Source: Bacillota bacterium
GTDB taxonomy: Bacteria > Bacillota > Clostridia > Christensenellales > UMGS416
Length of the DNA stretch: 64,000 nt
Assembly: GCA_023410875.1 (NCBI GenBank)
Contig: JAEYPH010000086.1
Span: 62,001 to 126,000, forward strand
Direction: 5' to 3'
The position numbers were made by a program, and so were the translations under genes. Shown one piece after another: positions 1-8,826 of the stretch. How positions within the stretch are numbered: the first letter of the stretch is position 1; each line of letters begins with the position of its first letter. The notes under the pieces were generated by a model. That model was not told the origin of the DNA. It did no database searches and saw only the letters and a list, made by a program, of their open reading frames with translations.

Positions 1-317
1 CGAGCGGCGACGTCGGCCATGCGCGTGCCAAAGACGCCGTTGACCAGCACCAGCACGCGGTCGCCTTTTTCAACGGTGTTGGCGAAGGCAGCTTCCATCC
101 CGGCTGAACCGGTGCCCGACAGAGGAACGGTCATGGCGTTTTGGGTGCCCATCACGTGGCGGAGCTTTTCCTTGATTTCGTCCATGATTAGGATGAAGTA
201 CCCATCCAGATGCCCGAGCGTCGGGCGGGACAGCGCATGATAGGTGGCTGGATGCACGCAGCTGGGGCCAGGGCCCATGAGCAGCGTTGGGCGAATATCC
301 TCAAGCAGATTTTGCAT
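1..317 (-). CDS. Class V aminotransferase (alanine-glyoxylate / serine-pyruvate type), partial
   Basis: This is the N-terminal 105 residues of a PLP-dependent class V aminotransferase; the rest lies beyond the left edge of the window. Reading leftward from an ATG at 317, the protein begins MQNLLEDIRPTLLMGPGPS, where the GPGPS turn is the usual start of the alanine-glyoxylate/serine-pyruvate family. It continues with LGHLDG and a glycine-rich PLP-phosphate loop (PLSGTGSAGMEAA). The start is supported by an AAGGAGG site just upstream. The catalytic lysine is not in view. The family moves amino groups between alanine or serine and glyoxylate; the exact substrate cannot be told from this fragment. 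Confidence 0.85.
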   Translation of the reverse strand, partial: MQNLLEDIRPTLLMGPGPSCVHPATYHALSRPTLGHLDGYFILIMDEIKEKLRHVMGTQNAMTVPLSGTGSAGMEAAFANTVEKGDRVLVLVNGVFGTRMADVAA

Positions 318-461
318 TTCCGTAAATTCCTCCTTATTAAAACTCTCCGGCCTTCTCGCAGCTTGTATGTGCAGAACAGAACAATACAATCGAATTATAT
401 TTTAGTATATAAATAGAGTCAACCCGTTCGGCCAAGCTGTGCTTTTATTGGGGGAACAGAA

Positions 462-492
462 AAGCCCCCGTGGGCTGTGCCCACGAAGGCTT
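462..492 (-). terminator. Hairpin with T-rich tail, orphan leftward terminator
   Basis: A stem with arms CGTGGGC/GCCCACG (469-475 and 479-485) is extended by AAGCC/GGCTT. Read leftward it is followed by TTTTCTGTT, the layout of an intrinsic terminator. No leftward gene ends here, because the gene to the right runs rightward. It may be left over from a lost gene, or it may insulate the aminotransferase from upstream transcription. Confidence 0.45.
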
Positions 493-499
493 CTATATC

Positions 500-517
500 A
501 TGGTATAATCATACCAT
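500..517 (+). promoter_or_regulatory. Palindromic operator overlapping a -10 box
   Basis: A perfect 7-bp-arm palindrome (ATGGTAT, AATC, ATACCAT) contains TATAAT at 504-509, about 70 bases before the MFS start codon. No good -35 is seen at normal spacing. A repressor bound here would cover the -10, so the transporter gene is probably regulated. Confidence 0.45.
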
Positions 518-575
518 ACCGAATGAAACGGTCCATCGTTCAAACGGAGCTTGTCTCCGATTCGTGGAGGAAGCT

Positions 576-1844
576 ATGCCGTTTACGCCGCTATTCACGA
601 TGAAACAATCCAAAGAAAAGAATCCAACTGCGTATTGGTTTGTATGGAGCGGGGTGATGAACGCAATCGTTGTCTCCCTGTTCAATCCCTTTACCGTAAA
701 GTTCCTTGAGCGCATCGGGGGCATCGATTTCCACATCTCTCTGCTCAACTCTCTACCCGGCATTGTCGGGGTAGCCGTCAGCCTGCCCGGTGCTTTGTGG
801 TTGGCCGGGCATAAAGGGAAAGGGCTAAAGTCATTTACCGTCGAGCTTACATTGGCAAGCAGACTATTGGTTTTGTCATTGATACCTGTTGTCTGGCTTT
901 CACCAACGTTGGCTCCTGTCTGTTGCGTACTGCTGCTGGCACTCAAGAATATTCCCGAATCCATTTCGCAGACAGCGTTTCAAGGATTGACCGGCGATCT
1001 TTTTGCTCTGGAGGAGCGCTCAACCGCCATCACCCAACGCAACCGCTGCAGTGTTCCGGCTACGCTGGCTGTTTCATTGGTGGCTGGATTGGTTTTGCGC
1101 GAAGTGCCAGGCAATGATGCCGAATGCCTGACCCTGTACCAGATCTTTTTCGTGCTGGCTGCAGTGTTCGGGATATTTGAAGTCATATTCATACAGCGGA
1201 TGCGCGACACCGAGCCAAACATTTCGCAATCCAATCCTCCCTGGCGGGACCTCGTCCGGCTGGTCGTCACAAACAAGCAGTTTATGCGATACGCGGTCAC
1301 TTCCCTCGTATACTACTTCAGCTGGCAGATGGGGTGGCCGCTGTTCAGCATCTACCAGATTATCAACCTCGGCGCCGATGAATTGTGGCTGAGCATCATT
1401 GGCGTGCTCAGTTCAATCGGGATGTTCATCGGTTTTAAGTTTTGGAATCAAGTAATACTCAAGCACGGCAATATCCGCGCCGCCATATACGCAACACTGG
1501 GAATGTCATTGAATCCGATTTTGATGTTGGTGTTTCCGAACCTGTACTGGCTCAGCGGAGTCAACCTGCTCATTGGTTTCTTTACAGCAGGAACCACAAC
1601 GGTGCTTTTAAACGCGCTTTTGGAAGTTACACCGCAGGAATACCGCGTGGTCTATGTGGGCGCATACAACACGCTTGTCAACGCAAGCCTGTCGATCTCT
1701 CCAATTGTCGCATTTGTGGTTTTGAGGGGAGTTGGCATGCTTCCTGCCCTGATGGTCGTTAGCGTGTGCAGGCTGGTTGGGTGCTTCACATTTCTACTAT
1801 ATAGCCGCAGATTAAAACGTGAGCAGTGTACTGCCGGGGTATAG
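576..1844 (+). CDS. Major facilitator superfamily (MFS) transporter
   Basis: This 422-residue integral membrane protein has many hydrophobic segments separated by short loops, and a longer cytoplasmic loop near the middle, as in MFS permeases. The first segments follow a short charged N-terminus (MKQSKEKNPTAYW). The start at 576 is chosen because GGAGG lies 5 bases upstream; an in-frame upstream ATG at 477 overlaps the operator and hairpin. The substrate is unknown. The gene stands alone on this strand between a hairpin and the AT-rich NACHT island. An efflux or sugar-export role would be guesswork. Confidence 0.8.
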   Translation: MPFTPLFTMKQSKEKNPTAYWFVWSGVMNAIVVSLFNPFTVKFLERIGGIDFHISLLNSLPGIVGVAVSLPGALWLAGHKGKGLKSFTVELTLASRLLVLSLIPVVWLSPTLAPVCCVLLLALKNIPESISQTAFQGLTGDLFALEERSTAITQRNRCSVPATLAVSLVAGLVLREVPGNDAECLTLYQIFFVLAAVFGIFEVIFIQRMRDTEPNISQSNPPWRDLVRLVVTNKQFMRYAVTSLVYYFSWQMGWPLFSIYQIINLGADELWLSIIGVLSSIGMFIGFKFWNQVILKHGNIRAAIYATLGMSLNPILMLVFPNLYWLSGVNLLIGFFTAGTTTVLLNALLEVTPQEYRVVYVGAYNTLVNASLSISPIVAFVVLRGVGMLPALMVVSVCRLVGCFTFLLYSRRLKREQCTAGV

Positions 1845-1882
1845 GCTTGCCGCCAAATACACGGCCCTTATTTGACGGCAGC
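1845..1882 (+). terminator. Imperfect hairpin after the MFS gene
   Basis: The arms GCTTGCCGCCAAATA and TATTTGACGGCAGC pair with one or two mismatches directly after the MFS stop codon. There is no clear T-run, so termination is plausible but not certain. Confidence 0.35.
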
Positions 1883-1913
1883 CAGAAAAGGCGACGACAT
1901 TATAGCTGAAAAA

Positions 1914-4280
1914 TCATTTCATTTCGTATGGCAAACCTATAATGTCATCTTTATATGTATTGCCACTCATTGTTACTTCGGGTCCAATAACTGTACAAGA
2001 AAAATCTCCCTCTGAGAACTTACAATTTATAATTGATGAATAGGAAAACTCATTGGCGATAAGATTGCACTCCTTAAAGGTGCAAGAAGTTATTTCGGTT
2101 TCTGACCAATTGCAATTCTCCATTCTGCAATTAATGAAATGGATATTATGTAGTATACACTTTCCAAATATAGCACCACTAAATGAACATTTATAGAAAG
2201 TAACATCTTTAATATTTACCGAGTATAATGATGCCTCACTAAGTGATATGGACTGTAGCTTTATTCCGTTTATATTAGCATGACTTAATTCTACACTTGA
2301 TAAACGGATGGAACTGAGTTGCAAATATTCTGCAATATTTTCTCCTGTTTTGGCGATTATGGATAAACAATTTGCCTTTGCTATTTCATTTCCAAAAACA
2401 AAATTATCTTTCATTACTTTATACCAAACAGTAGCACTGGGAATTACACCATCATTAATAAACAGGCAAATTTCCATTGACATATAATTAACGCCAAGTG
2501 CATTGTTGATAATGTCAATTGCCTTTTGTGATTCGGTATTAATAGTTAGCTGCGACATTTTTTGGACAACGGTTTCTGCGACAAAGTACTCCATAAAGGA
2601 TTTGTGAATAAATCTAAATTCCCCTGACCCATCTGTATTTAAGAAAGAACAACTTTGTATATCGTGGCAAAAATAATCAATATCCTCAATGCGTTCTAGA
2701 TGTCTAAAGTGGTTTTTTATCACTTTGGGAAATTCTTTGTAGTGCAATCCAGTAGCATTATTTTTGTATAATTCAAACGCAAACTCTTTACAAAACAATT
2801 CCTTATCTGAACGTTTAATCAGTGTCTTATTCTTCCTATCCTCTCGACTAAGCCAATTATCAGTATACTCTGCATATAAATCAGCAGCTCGCATGTTAAC
2901 TGATTTGTTTTTCTTATATTTGGAAATAAGAGAAGGAAGCGTTTTAATTATAAGATAAAGTAAAAAAGGACGTTTTGCCAAATCTCTTAAGTCATGTGTT
3001 TTTGCTATAGTATCCAAAATATCTTTTAATGTAACACCAGTTTTTTTCATTTCTTCATCGAATGTGTGTAAGTACTTTTTAATCTGTCTTTCGTCAAGGT
3101 CCATTATTGAATTACTAATGAATTCAATTGATGTATTTTCTCCTGGCTCATATGGATAATGTGAGTCACTAAAAACGCGTTTAAATTCAGATTCATCCTG
3201 AAAGTAATTGGGCCTACAAGTTACTATGATTTTAGTCCTATCCAATGCAAATTTGCATATTTCCTTGAATACCTCGTGTTTTATATCATAATCAACTTTT
3301 TTTGCAACTTCATCAAAGCCATCAAATATAAAAACTATTGGTAAATTTCTCATCAATAAATTAAGGGAGCCAATATTGAAATTATTGATAGCAAGTTCAT
3401 TAACAAAATAATCCGTAAGTAATTGATTAATACTTATAGCCTTATAATAACTTCTTAATTTAACTAATATCGGTAAATATAACGACTTCATTTCAATAAA
3501 ATTTTGGAGTAGTCTAAGGGCATATGTATAACTAAAGGATGTTTTTCCTGAACCATAATCACCAAGTATTAGTAAAGCCTGATAATCACTATCCAAAAAT
3601 TTATCGACATATTTACTCAATAACATTTTATTTTTGCTATTAATTTCAAATTCTTCCGAAAATTCATCATCATCATTTTCTAAATCATTCTCACTTGTTT
3701 CGCCCCACATTTTGGTTCCATAGACATCTATATAATGGTTATCTAGCTGCTCTGTTTTTGCATTTTTTATCAAATTTGCTAAATAATTAGTTAAGTCAAA
3801 AAGAGAATTTATAAGTTCCTGTTTTGTAATTATTCTAATATTGCTATCCTTCGCGTATTGTTTTATATCATTTGTAGACTCAATATTAGTAATTATCGTG
3901 ACTTGTCCCAATCGGCCCATACCAAGTCTTTTGGCATTTTGTATATCTAATATGTTGATTTCGCCTTCGAATTTTACAATAGGAATAATAATGTCCACAT
4001 ACTTTGACGCACCATATTTAAGCTCGACTGTGAATAAACCGTCTTCTGTAGATAAAATATAGTAGTTTTGAGCTTTGTATAATTCTAAAATTGTGTCATG
4101 GAATTCCTTCTCATAACATTTCTGACAATAATCCTCTTTTTTTGATATTGCGTAATTCGTACACTTACCTTGAATACCGCCATACCCAAGACATTGCTTT
4201 GGCTTTTTTTGTGGTGCTACTACGCCCAGTAAGGGGCCTACTATGTAGGCAAGTAATATTAACAACGTTAGCCTTCTCAA
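1914..4280 (-). CDS. NACHT-type NTPase with zinc-finger/Mrr-like N-terminus and pentapeptide-like repeats
   Basis: This 788-residue STAND-type protein has three parts. Residues 30-55 hold a C-x9-C-x11-C-x2-C zinc-binding pattern, followed (about 60-170) by an alpha/beta region resembling the Mrr restriction-endonuclease fold, without an obvious intact catalytic E/Q-x-K. A NACHT module follows, with Walker A GDYGSGKTS near 240 and Walker B FIFDGFDEV near 315. The C-terminus (about 650-780) has pentapeptide-like repeats that could sense a ligand. Such proteins in bacteria are often anti-phage sensors; that role is inferred. The listed start is a TTG. A better start (ATG at 4302) lies in another frame and joins only if one base is removed from an A7 run at 4204-4210, so the hydrophobic first 22 residues of this frame may be artefactual. 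The gene is AT-rich, unlike its neighbours. Confidence 0.82.
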   Translation of the reverse strand: MRRLTLLILLAYIVGPLLGVVAPQKKPKQCLGYGGIQGKCTNYAISKKEDYCQKCYEKEFHDTILELYKAQNYYILSTEDGLFTVELKYGASKYVDIIIPIVKFEGEINILDIQNAKRLGMGRLGQVTIITNIESTNDIKQYAKDSNIRIITKQELINSLFDLTNYLANLIKNAKTEQLDNHYIDVYGTKMWGETSENDLENDDDEFSEEFEINSKNKMLLSKYVDKFLDSDYQALLILGDYGSGKTSFSYTYALRLLQNFIEMKSLYLPILVKLRSYYKAISINQLLTDYFVNELAINNFNIGSLNLLMRNLPIVFIFDGFDEVAKKVDYDIKHEVFKEICKFALDRTKIIVTCRPNYFQDESEFKRVFSDSHYPYEPGENTSIEFISNSIMDLDERQIKKYLHTFDEEMKKTGVTLKDILDTIAKTHDLRDLAKRPFLLYLIIKTLPSLISKYKKNKSVNMRAADLYAEYTDNWLSREDRKNKTLIKRSDKELFCKEFAFELYKNNATGLHYKEFPKVIKNHFRHLERIEDIDYFCHDIQSCSFLNTDGSGEFRFIHKSFMEYFVAETVVQKMSQLTINTESQKAIDIINNALGVNYMSMEICLFINDGVIPSATVWYKVMKDNFVFGNEIAKANCLSIIAKTGENIAEYLQLSSIRLSSVELSHANINGIKLQSISLSEASLYSVNIKDVTFYKCSFSGAIFGKCILHNIHFINCRMENCNWSETEITSCTFKECNLIANEFSYSSIINCKFSEGDFSCTVIGPEVTMSGNTYKDDIIGLPYEMK

Positions 4281-4302
4281 TATAACTGCTTCGGCTACCC
4301 AT
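4165..4302 (-). other. Out-of-frame true N-terminus of the NACHT gene (shared peptide)
   Basis: From the ATG at 4302 the reading frame gives MGSRSSYIEKANVVN and then runs to a TAA at 4165. The first 15 residues match MGTNSQYIERADTVN of the neighbouring small protein at 9 positions, with conservative changes elsewhere. Six instead of seven A residues at 4204-4210 would fuse this frame to the NACHT frame at KKPKQC. This is either a base-count error, a real inactivating or phase-variable mutation, or a slippage site. Confidence 0.6.
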
Positions 4303-4372
4303 GTTTATATTTCGCTTTCCCAATGATATACCCCCCGCCTCTATTTTTTTAGTATAGCAACCGGAAATCCTA

Positions 4373-4747
4373 TCAAAAAATCATCTGTATCCACTGGGCT
4401 ATCTGGTTACTATTAGCGGCTATAAAAGTGACAATAGGGGTAATAATAGTTGCTGCATTCGCTGTGTCTTCAAGGAAATTGCGAAATCTTTCCCAGCCCG
4501 ATATACTGTAGGATTCCTGAGCCATGGAAAGTTCTTCATGTATTTTCTTATAATTAGCAACGCTTAACGTTTCTGCTTCTTTGGATAATAAAAACTGGTT
4601 AATAAAACTCAGAAATTCTGTCCATTGCGCATCCGTCAATGTCTCGGGGAATGAATTTGCCCGCACTATACTATTGTATTGATTGACTGTATCGGCTCTT
4701 TCAATATACTGCGAGTTGGTACCCATACTTATTTTTCTGCTCATCAT
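4373..4747 (-). CDS. Small helical protein paired with the NACHT NTPase, possible effector
   Basis: This is a 124-residue protein of unknown family. The start (ATG at 4747) follows GAAGGAG with 5-base spacing. It opens with a polar, Asn/Gln/Ser-rich peptide (residues 8-25) shared with the NACHT gene's N-terminus. It continues as predicted amphipathic helices and ends in a hydrophobic stretch (AATIITPIVTFIAANSNQIAQWI) that could insert in a membrane. It lies 70-90 bases upstream of the NACHT gene on the same strand, so the two are probably co-transcribed. The layout recalls bacterial amyloid-signalling pairs, in which a sensor triggers a small membrane-active partner. That function is inferred. 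Confidence 0.6.
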   Translation of the reverse strand: MMSRKISMGTNSQYIERADTVNQYNSIVRANSFPETLTDAQWTEFLSFINQFLLSKEAETLSVANYKKIHEELSMAQESYSISGWERFRNFLEDTANAATIITPIVTFIAANSNQIAQWIQMIF

Positions 4748-4811
4748 AGTTACTCCTTCATAAAAATTGCACAACTGGGCCATAAATCATGAGTTATTTT
4801 ATGAAATCCCC

Positions 4812-4817
4812 ATTATA
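4812..4817 (-). promoter_or_regulatory. -10 box for the NACHT pair
   Basis: Read leftward, a TATAAT hexamer lies about 65 bases before the small gene's start. The -35 region is poor. Confidence 0.35.
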
Positions 4818-5350
4818 TAACTCCCAAGCTATAAATCAGCTCTCGTGCTTCTTTAAACATCATTTACACAAGTAAAAACACCGCCAAAGCAGTCTCCATA
4901 CAGTTTCAAAAAATCTCACAGCTACACGCATTACGAACATCAAGGAATTGGTTTTTAGAAATTTTTTATACCGTCCCAACACTGGGAAATATTAAAGTTC
5001 CCAGCTCATTAACTGCCCAAAATATAACACATTTGTTGAAACATTGATATGGTTCGCAAAAACATTTGTCTACGCAAATAATTTCTGAAATGCATGCACG
5101 CCAAATATCGGAAAAAGAGGAAAACATTCTGCAAGAGGCCTGCTATATGGACAGATGTACATTTCACAAGGACATATCCGGACATCGCCTGTGGGCTACT
5201 GGCAGTGGGTTCGAGACAGAAAGCCACACCAAAGAAAATAGCACCCCGCCGCGATCTTCGCAGCAATGACTCTGTGAAGCGAAAAAGGTACGGTGCAGGC
5301 CGGTTGCGCGCAGGCGCACTGTGCTATCGAGGCTCTTGTCGCCCCCCCAG
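4818..5350. other. Intergenic region with no gene recognised
   Basis: This stretch is AT-rich up to about 5070 and then becomes GC-richer. Short open frames occur on both strands, but none has a ribosome binding site, plausible composition or recognisable sequence. It may mark the edge of the acquired NACHT island. Confidence 0.5.
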
Positions 5351-5386
5351 CAAAAATCCCAGGAACCAAGCGGCTCCTGGGGTTTC
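5351..5386 (-). terminator. Intrinsic terminator of the GH95 operon
   Basis: The arms CCCAGGA and TCCTGGG (5358-5364, 5375-5381), with additional pairing inside, are followed leftward by ATTTTTG. It sits about 30 bases past the GH95 stop codon. Confidence 0.75.
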
Positions 5387-5414
5387 TTATGCTATCCCTT
5401 GTTCTGCGGATTCG

Positions 5415-7700
5415 CTACATGAATTGAGCGGCTCGCTCCAGCCCGCCATCCAGCAGCATGCTTTCTCCTGCTGCAAGCTCGAAGGTTTGCACGAGGTCGC
5501 GGTAGCGCACCGTCAACCCGCCGCCGGCTGCCGAGGTGATGCGGGCCTGCGTCAGCACGCCGGCCTCCCAGCGCATATCCACGGTGAAACCGCCTCGGCC
5601 CCGCAGACCGCGGACTGCGCCCCGCGGCCATTGCGGCGGCAGCGCCGGCAGCAGGTGCAGGGCGCCGCCGTGGCTTTGCAGCAGCGCCTCGGCAATGCCG
5701 CTGGTCAGCCCCGTGTTGCCGTCCAGCTCATAGACGTTGCCCGGTGAGCCGGCCACCGCCGGGTGGAAGACCATCAGGTTGTCGTTGGTCAGCGACCGCT
5801 GCATGGACAGCACATGCTCACCGGCCCAGGCGCCGTCCCGCAGCCGGGCCGCGTAGAGTAGCAGCAGCGAGCGAGCCCAACCGGTGTCCTCCCAACCGGC
5901 GTCGCTTTTGAGCCTGCGCTCGATGGTGCGTCGGGCGGCGGCGGCCAGCTCCGGCGTGCCGTCCGGCGTCACCTGCGCGAAGGGAAACACCCCCAGCAGG
6001 TGGCTGGTGTGCCGGTGATTGGGCACGGCCTCCTCGAAGTCCTGCAGCCATTCCTGCAGCTGGCCATGCCGGCCCATGCGGTAAGGGGGAAGCCGCAGGG
6101 CCATGTCCTTTGCCTGCGCTGCAAGCTCGTCTTCCGATTTGAGCGCCGCGCAAGCCTGGCAATAGATCGAGAACAACTCGCGGATCATCAGCACATCGCA
6201 CGTGGCAGCCGCGCACAGCGGATAGGCGGCGCCGCCGGCGCGGAACGCGTTCTCCGGCGAATAGGAAGGAGCGGGCAGCAGATATCCGGTTTGAGGATCC
6301 TCGGCCAGATAGGCGGTGAAAAACACCACGGCCTCCCGAAACACCGGCAGCGCCGCCGCCAGCAGCGCCCGGTCGCCGGTGAACAGATACTGCTCCCACA
6401 GGTGCGAGGCAATCCACACGCCCCCGGTGGGGTGGAATCCCCAGTACGTGTCCCAGCCCGGCGCGCTGTAGCCCCACGCGTTGCTGACGGTGTGCGCGAC
6501 CCAGCCCGGCAGGCCATAGGTTTGCCGGGCCGTCTCACGACCGGAAGGCGTCAGCGTGTCCGTGACCCAGCGGTGCAGCGGCAGCGCACATTCCGCCAGG
6601 CCCGTGGCCAGCGCCGGCCAGTGGTTCATTTGGGTGTTGATGTCCAGATGCATGTCGCAGGTCCAGCCGATGCGGCACGCGATGCCGTCGTTCCAGCCGC
6701 CCTGCAGGTGGGCCGGCAAAGGGCTGTCGTGCCGGGAGCTGCTCAGCAGCAAGTAGCGCCCGTACTGGAACATCAGCGCGGCCAGCGCAGGGTCCTGCGC
6801 GCCCTGCTTCACGGCGTCCAGACGCCGGTCGGTGGGCAGATCAGGGCCAGCGCCCAGGTCCAGCGCCGCCCGGTCCAGAAGGGCGGCGACATCGGCGGTG
6901 TGAGCGGCCAGCAGCCGCTCCCAGCCCAGGCTCTGGGCCGCGTCCAACTGACCGCCGCACAGGCCCAGCGCCTGCGGCGATACGAAGTCGGTGTTCATGG
7001 CCAGCAGCAGCACGGCGCTGCCGGCGCTTTGCACCTGCAGGCCGTCGCCGTCGGCGTAGACATGCCCATCCTGCGCCAGCACCCGCAGTTGCAGGCGGAG
7101 CCGCACGCCGGTCTCGCCGTCGCTGTGAATGGATTCCCGCGCCAGCACGTCGGCGGTCAGGTCGCCATCCACGGCCACCGCGCACGGGCAATCGCTGCGG
7201 ATGCGCGCCGTGAAGCACAGCCTTTCGCCCTGCAGGCGGATGGCCAGCACCTGATGGGGATGGGAAACCAAAACCTCCCGGCGGTGCGCCGCGCCGCCAC
7301 GGGCGTAGCGCACACTGCACAGCCCCTGTGCCAGGTCCAGGCTGCGCATGTATTCTTCGGCAGGCTCATCACCGGCATCGTCAAAGGCGATTTCCAGCCT
7401 GCCCACCGGCAGGTTGGTGCCATAATTGAGCTTGCGGCCGGTGCAGCCGTCGGCGGCCCGGTTGCCGGCAGCGTAATCCCCGGCCAGCAGCGCCTGGCGC
7501 GCCTGGCGGTAGGCCTCGGGCGCGCCGGGCTGGCTGTTGTCCGGCGAAGCCTCGCCAGACACGAAGGTACACTCGGACAGATCGATGACCTCGGCATCCA
7601 CGCCGCCATGCACCATGGCGCCCAAGCGGCCATTGCCCAGAGGCAGCGCCTGCCGCCAATCACAGGCCGGTTGTCGGTACCACAACAGATTGTCGCCCAT
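5415..7700 (-). CDS. Glycoside hydrolase family 95 (alpha-L-fucosidase/galactosidase type)
   Basis: This 761-residue enzyme is the last gene of the leftward sugar operon. The family hydrolyses alpha-L-fucosyl or alpha-L-galactosyl ends by inversion. Family landmarks are visible: LPLGNGRLGAMV near residue 20, DINTQMNHW near 352 (the Asn pair that activates the nucleophilic water), SPENAF near 480 (general acid Glu) and ELDGNTG near 658 (Asp). The last motif is NTG where the second GH95 in this window has NFGG. There is no signal peptide, so it acts in the cytoplasm on imported sugars. The start at 7700 follows AGGAGGAACC and leaves only an 8-base gap to the gene before it. Confidence 0.88.
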   Translation of the reverse strand: MGDNLLWYRQPACDWRQALPLGNGRLGAMVHGGVDAEVIDLSECTFVSGEASPDNSQPGAPEAYRQARQALLAGDYAAGNRAADGCTGRKLNYGTNLPVGRLEIAFDDAGDEPAEEYMRSLDLAQGLCSVRYARGGAAHRREVLVSHPHQVLAIRLQGERLCFTARIRSDCPCAVAVDGDLTADVLARESIHSDGETGVRLRLQLRVLAQDGHVYADGDGLQVQSAGSAVLLLAMNTDFVSPQALGLCGGQLDAAQSLGWERLLAAHTADVAALLDRAALDLGAGPDLPTDRRLDAVKQGAQDPALAALMFQYGRYLLLSSSRHDSPLPAHLQGGWNDGIACRIGWTCDMHLDINTQMNHWPALATGLAECALPLHRWVTDTLTPSGRETARQTYGLPGWVAHTVSNAWGYSAPGWDTYWGFHPTGGVWIASHLWEQYLFTGDRALLAAALPVFREAVVFFTAYLAEDPQTGYLLPAPSYSPENAFRAGGAAYPLCAAATCDVLMIRELFSIYCQACAALKSEDELAAQAKDMALRLPPYRMGRHGQLQEWLQDFEEAVPNHRHTSHLLGVFPFAQVTPDGTPELAAAARRTIERRLKSDAGWEDTGWARSLLLLYAARLRDGAWAGEHVLSMQRSLTNDNLMVFHPAVAGSPGNVYELDGNTGLTSGIAEALLQSHGGALHLLPALPPQWPRGAVRGLRGRGGFTVDMRWEAGVLTQARITSAAGGGLTVRYRDLVQTFELAAGESMLLDGGLERAAQFM

Positions 7701-7708
7701 GGTTCCTC

Positions 7709-8809
7709 CTAGGGCCTTACGGCCAAGTCGTTGCAAAGGTCCAGATAGAGCTTGACCGCGCTGCCCGGCACGTTCCAGGGGATGTGGTTGCCGATGGACA
7801 TCATGTAGCCACCGGTCATGCGGGAGGTCTCCAGCATGCGCTCCACCATGGCGCGGATCTCCGCAGGGTCATTGCGGCTCAGGATGCGGTTGTCCCCCTC
7901 CCCGGCCACAAAGAAATCCTTGTGACGGCGCAGGATGGCGCGGTAGTCGGTGTAAGGTTCGCTGACCAGACCCCGCGCGCCGCAGGCGATCACATCGTCG
8001 ATGTAAGCGTCGGCGCAGCCGTCGGTCATGAAGATGACCTGCTTGCCGGATTCGCGCAGGGTGGACCAATACTCCTCATAACGGGGGAACACATACTTGC
8101 GCATCCAGGCCGGCGAGCACACCGGCCCCCGGGTCATCACGATGTCGTCGTGGCACACAACGAAGTTGACCGGCAGGCGGCTGATGGCCCGGAACACGCG
8201 CCGGTTGATCTCGGCGAAGCCTTCCATGACCGGCTCGAAGCGCTCATCCAGGCAGCAGGCCAGAAACATCTGCCAGCCGAAGGTCAGCAGCGGCCACATG
8301 AAGGTCGTGTTATAAAACCCGCAGGAGACGTCGTCGTTGGCAGGCGCGGCACTCCATTCTTCGGGGTAGCGCCGCCGCAGGCGCTCGTAGATGATCTCCT
8401 CGGAAGAAAAGTCCCAGTTCTCCACGACATGCTTCCAGGCGCGCATGTCGGCGTGCTCCTGCGGGCGGAAGGCGAAAACATCCTCCTCGGTCTGGAAATA
8501 CTTCTCCCCATGCTCAAAGGTGTCGGTCTCGCCGTCTCCCCAGCGCACGGTGTGCTTGTCCTGATCGCTGGACAGGCCCTGCACCTCCAAACGCGGGCGG
8601 GGCTTGGGCGTGTCGTCAGCCGGGATTCCCAACCCCAACTCCGGGTACAGCAGCGCCATGCGCTCCCGGCACAGGCGCGGGTGCTCGTAATAGTCGATGC
8701 CGGTTAGGTAGCTTTCGGCGTCGGGGTTGGACCACGCCTCCCAATGGGGGATGCGCCCGGCGGGGCCTGCTCCCATCAATGTCAGATACCGTCTTCCCTT
8801 TTTGTCCAT
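7709..8809 (-). CDS. Uroporphyrinogen decarboxylase-superfamily protein (divergent)
   Basis: This 366-residue protein is related to the UroD/MtaA superfamily and most similar in layout to the next gene upstream. The H-x-C zinc motif of corrinoid methyltransferases is replaced by TDGC (in FMTDGCADAY), so the zinc site is probably lost or altered. The start at 8809 follows GGGGAGGAACA; the open frame extends 116 codons further, but that stretch overlaps the neighbour and has shadow-like composition. Its place between a fucosidase and a sugar importer argues against haem synthesis. Proteins of this type are common in carbohydrate operons of gut Firmicutes, but their reaction is not known to me. 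Confidence 0.78.
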   Translation of the reverse strand: MDKKGRRYLTLMGAGPAGRIPHWEAWSNPDAESYLTGIDYYEHPRLCRERMALLYPELGLGIPADDTPKPRPRLEVQGLSSDQDKHTVRWGDGETDTFEHGEKYFQTEEDVFAFRPQEHADMRAWKHVVENWDFSSEEIIYERLRRRYPEEWSAAPANDDVSCGFYNTTFMWPLLTFGWQMFLACCLDERFEPVMEGFAEINRRVFRAISRLPVNFVVCHDDIVMTRGPVCSPAWMRKYVFPRYEEYWSTLRESGKQVIFMTDGCADAYIDDVIACGARGLVSEPYTDYRAILRRHKDFFVAGEGDNRILSRNDPAEIRAMVERMLETSRMTGGYMMSIGNHIPWNVPGSAVKLYLDLCNDLAVRP

Positions 8810-8826
8810 TGTTCCTCCCCGTAGCG

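Noticed and set aside
4215..4280. N-terminal membrane helix of the NACHT protein
   Set aside because: It exists only in the TTG-started frame; the alternative frame from the ATG at 4302 gives the peptide shared with the neighbour, so the helix is probably a frameshift artefact.
5009..5266. An 85-codon leftward frame in the 4.8-5.4 kb gap
   Set aside because: No ribosome binding site, hydrophobic/Cys-rich random-looking sequence, no recognised family.
6000..7712. A 570-codon open frame opposite the GH95 gene
   Set aside because: It is a shadow of GC-rich codon usage on the other strand; no ribosome binding site, low-complexity Gln/Arg/Ala composition, and the GH95 reading has all family motifs.
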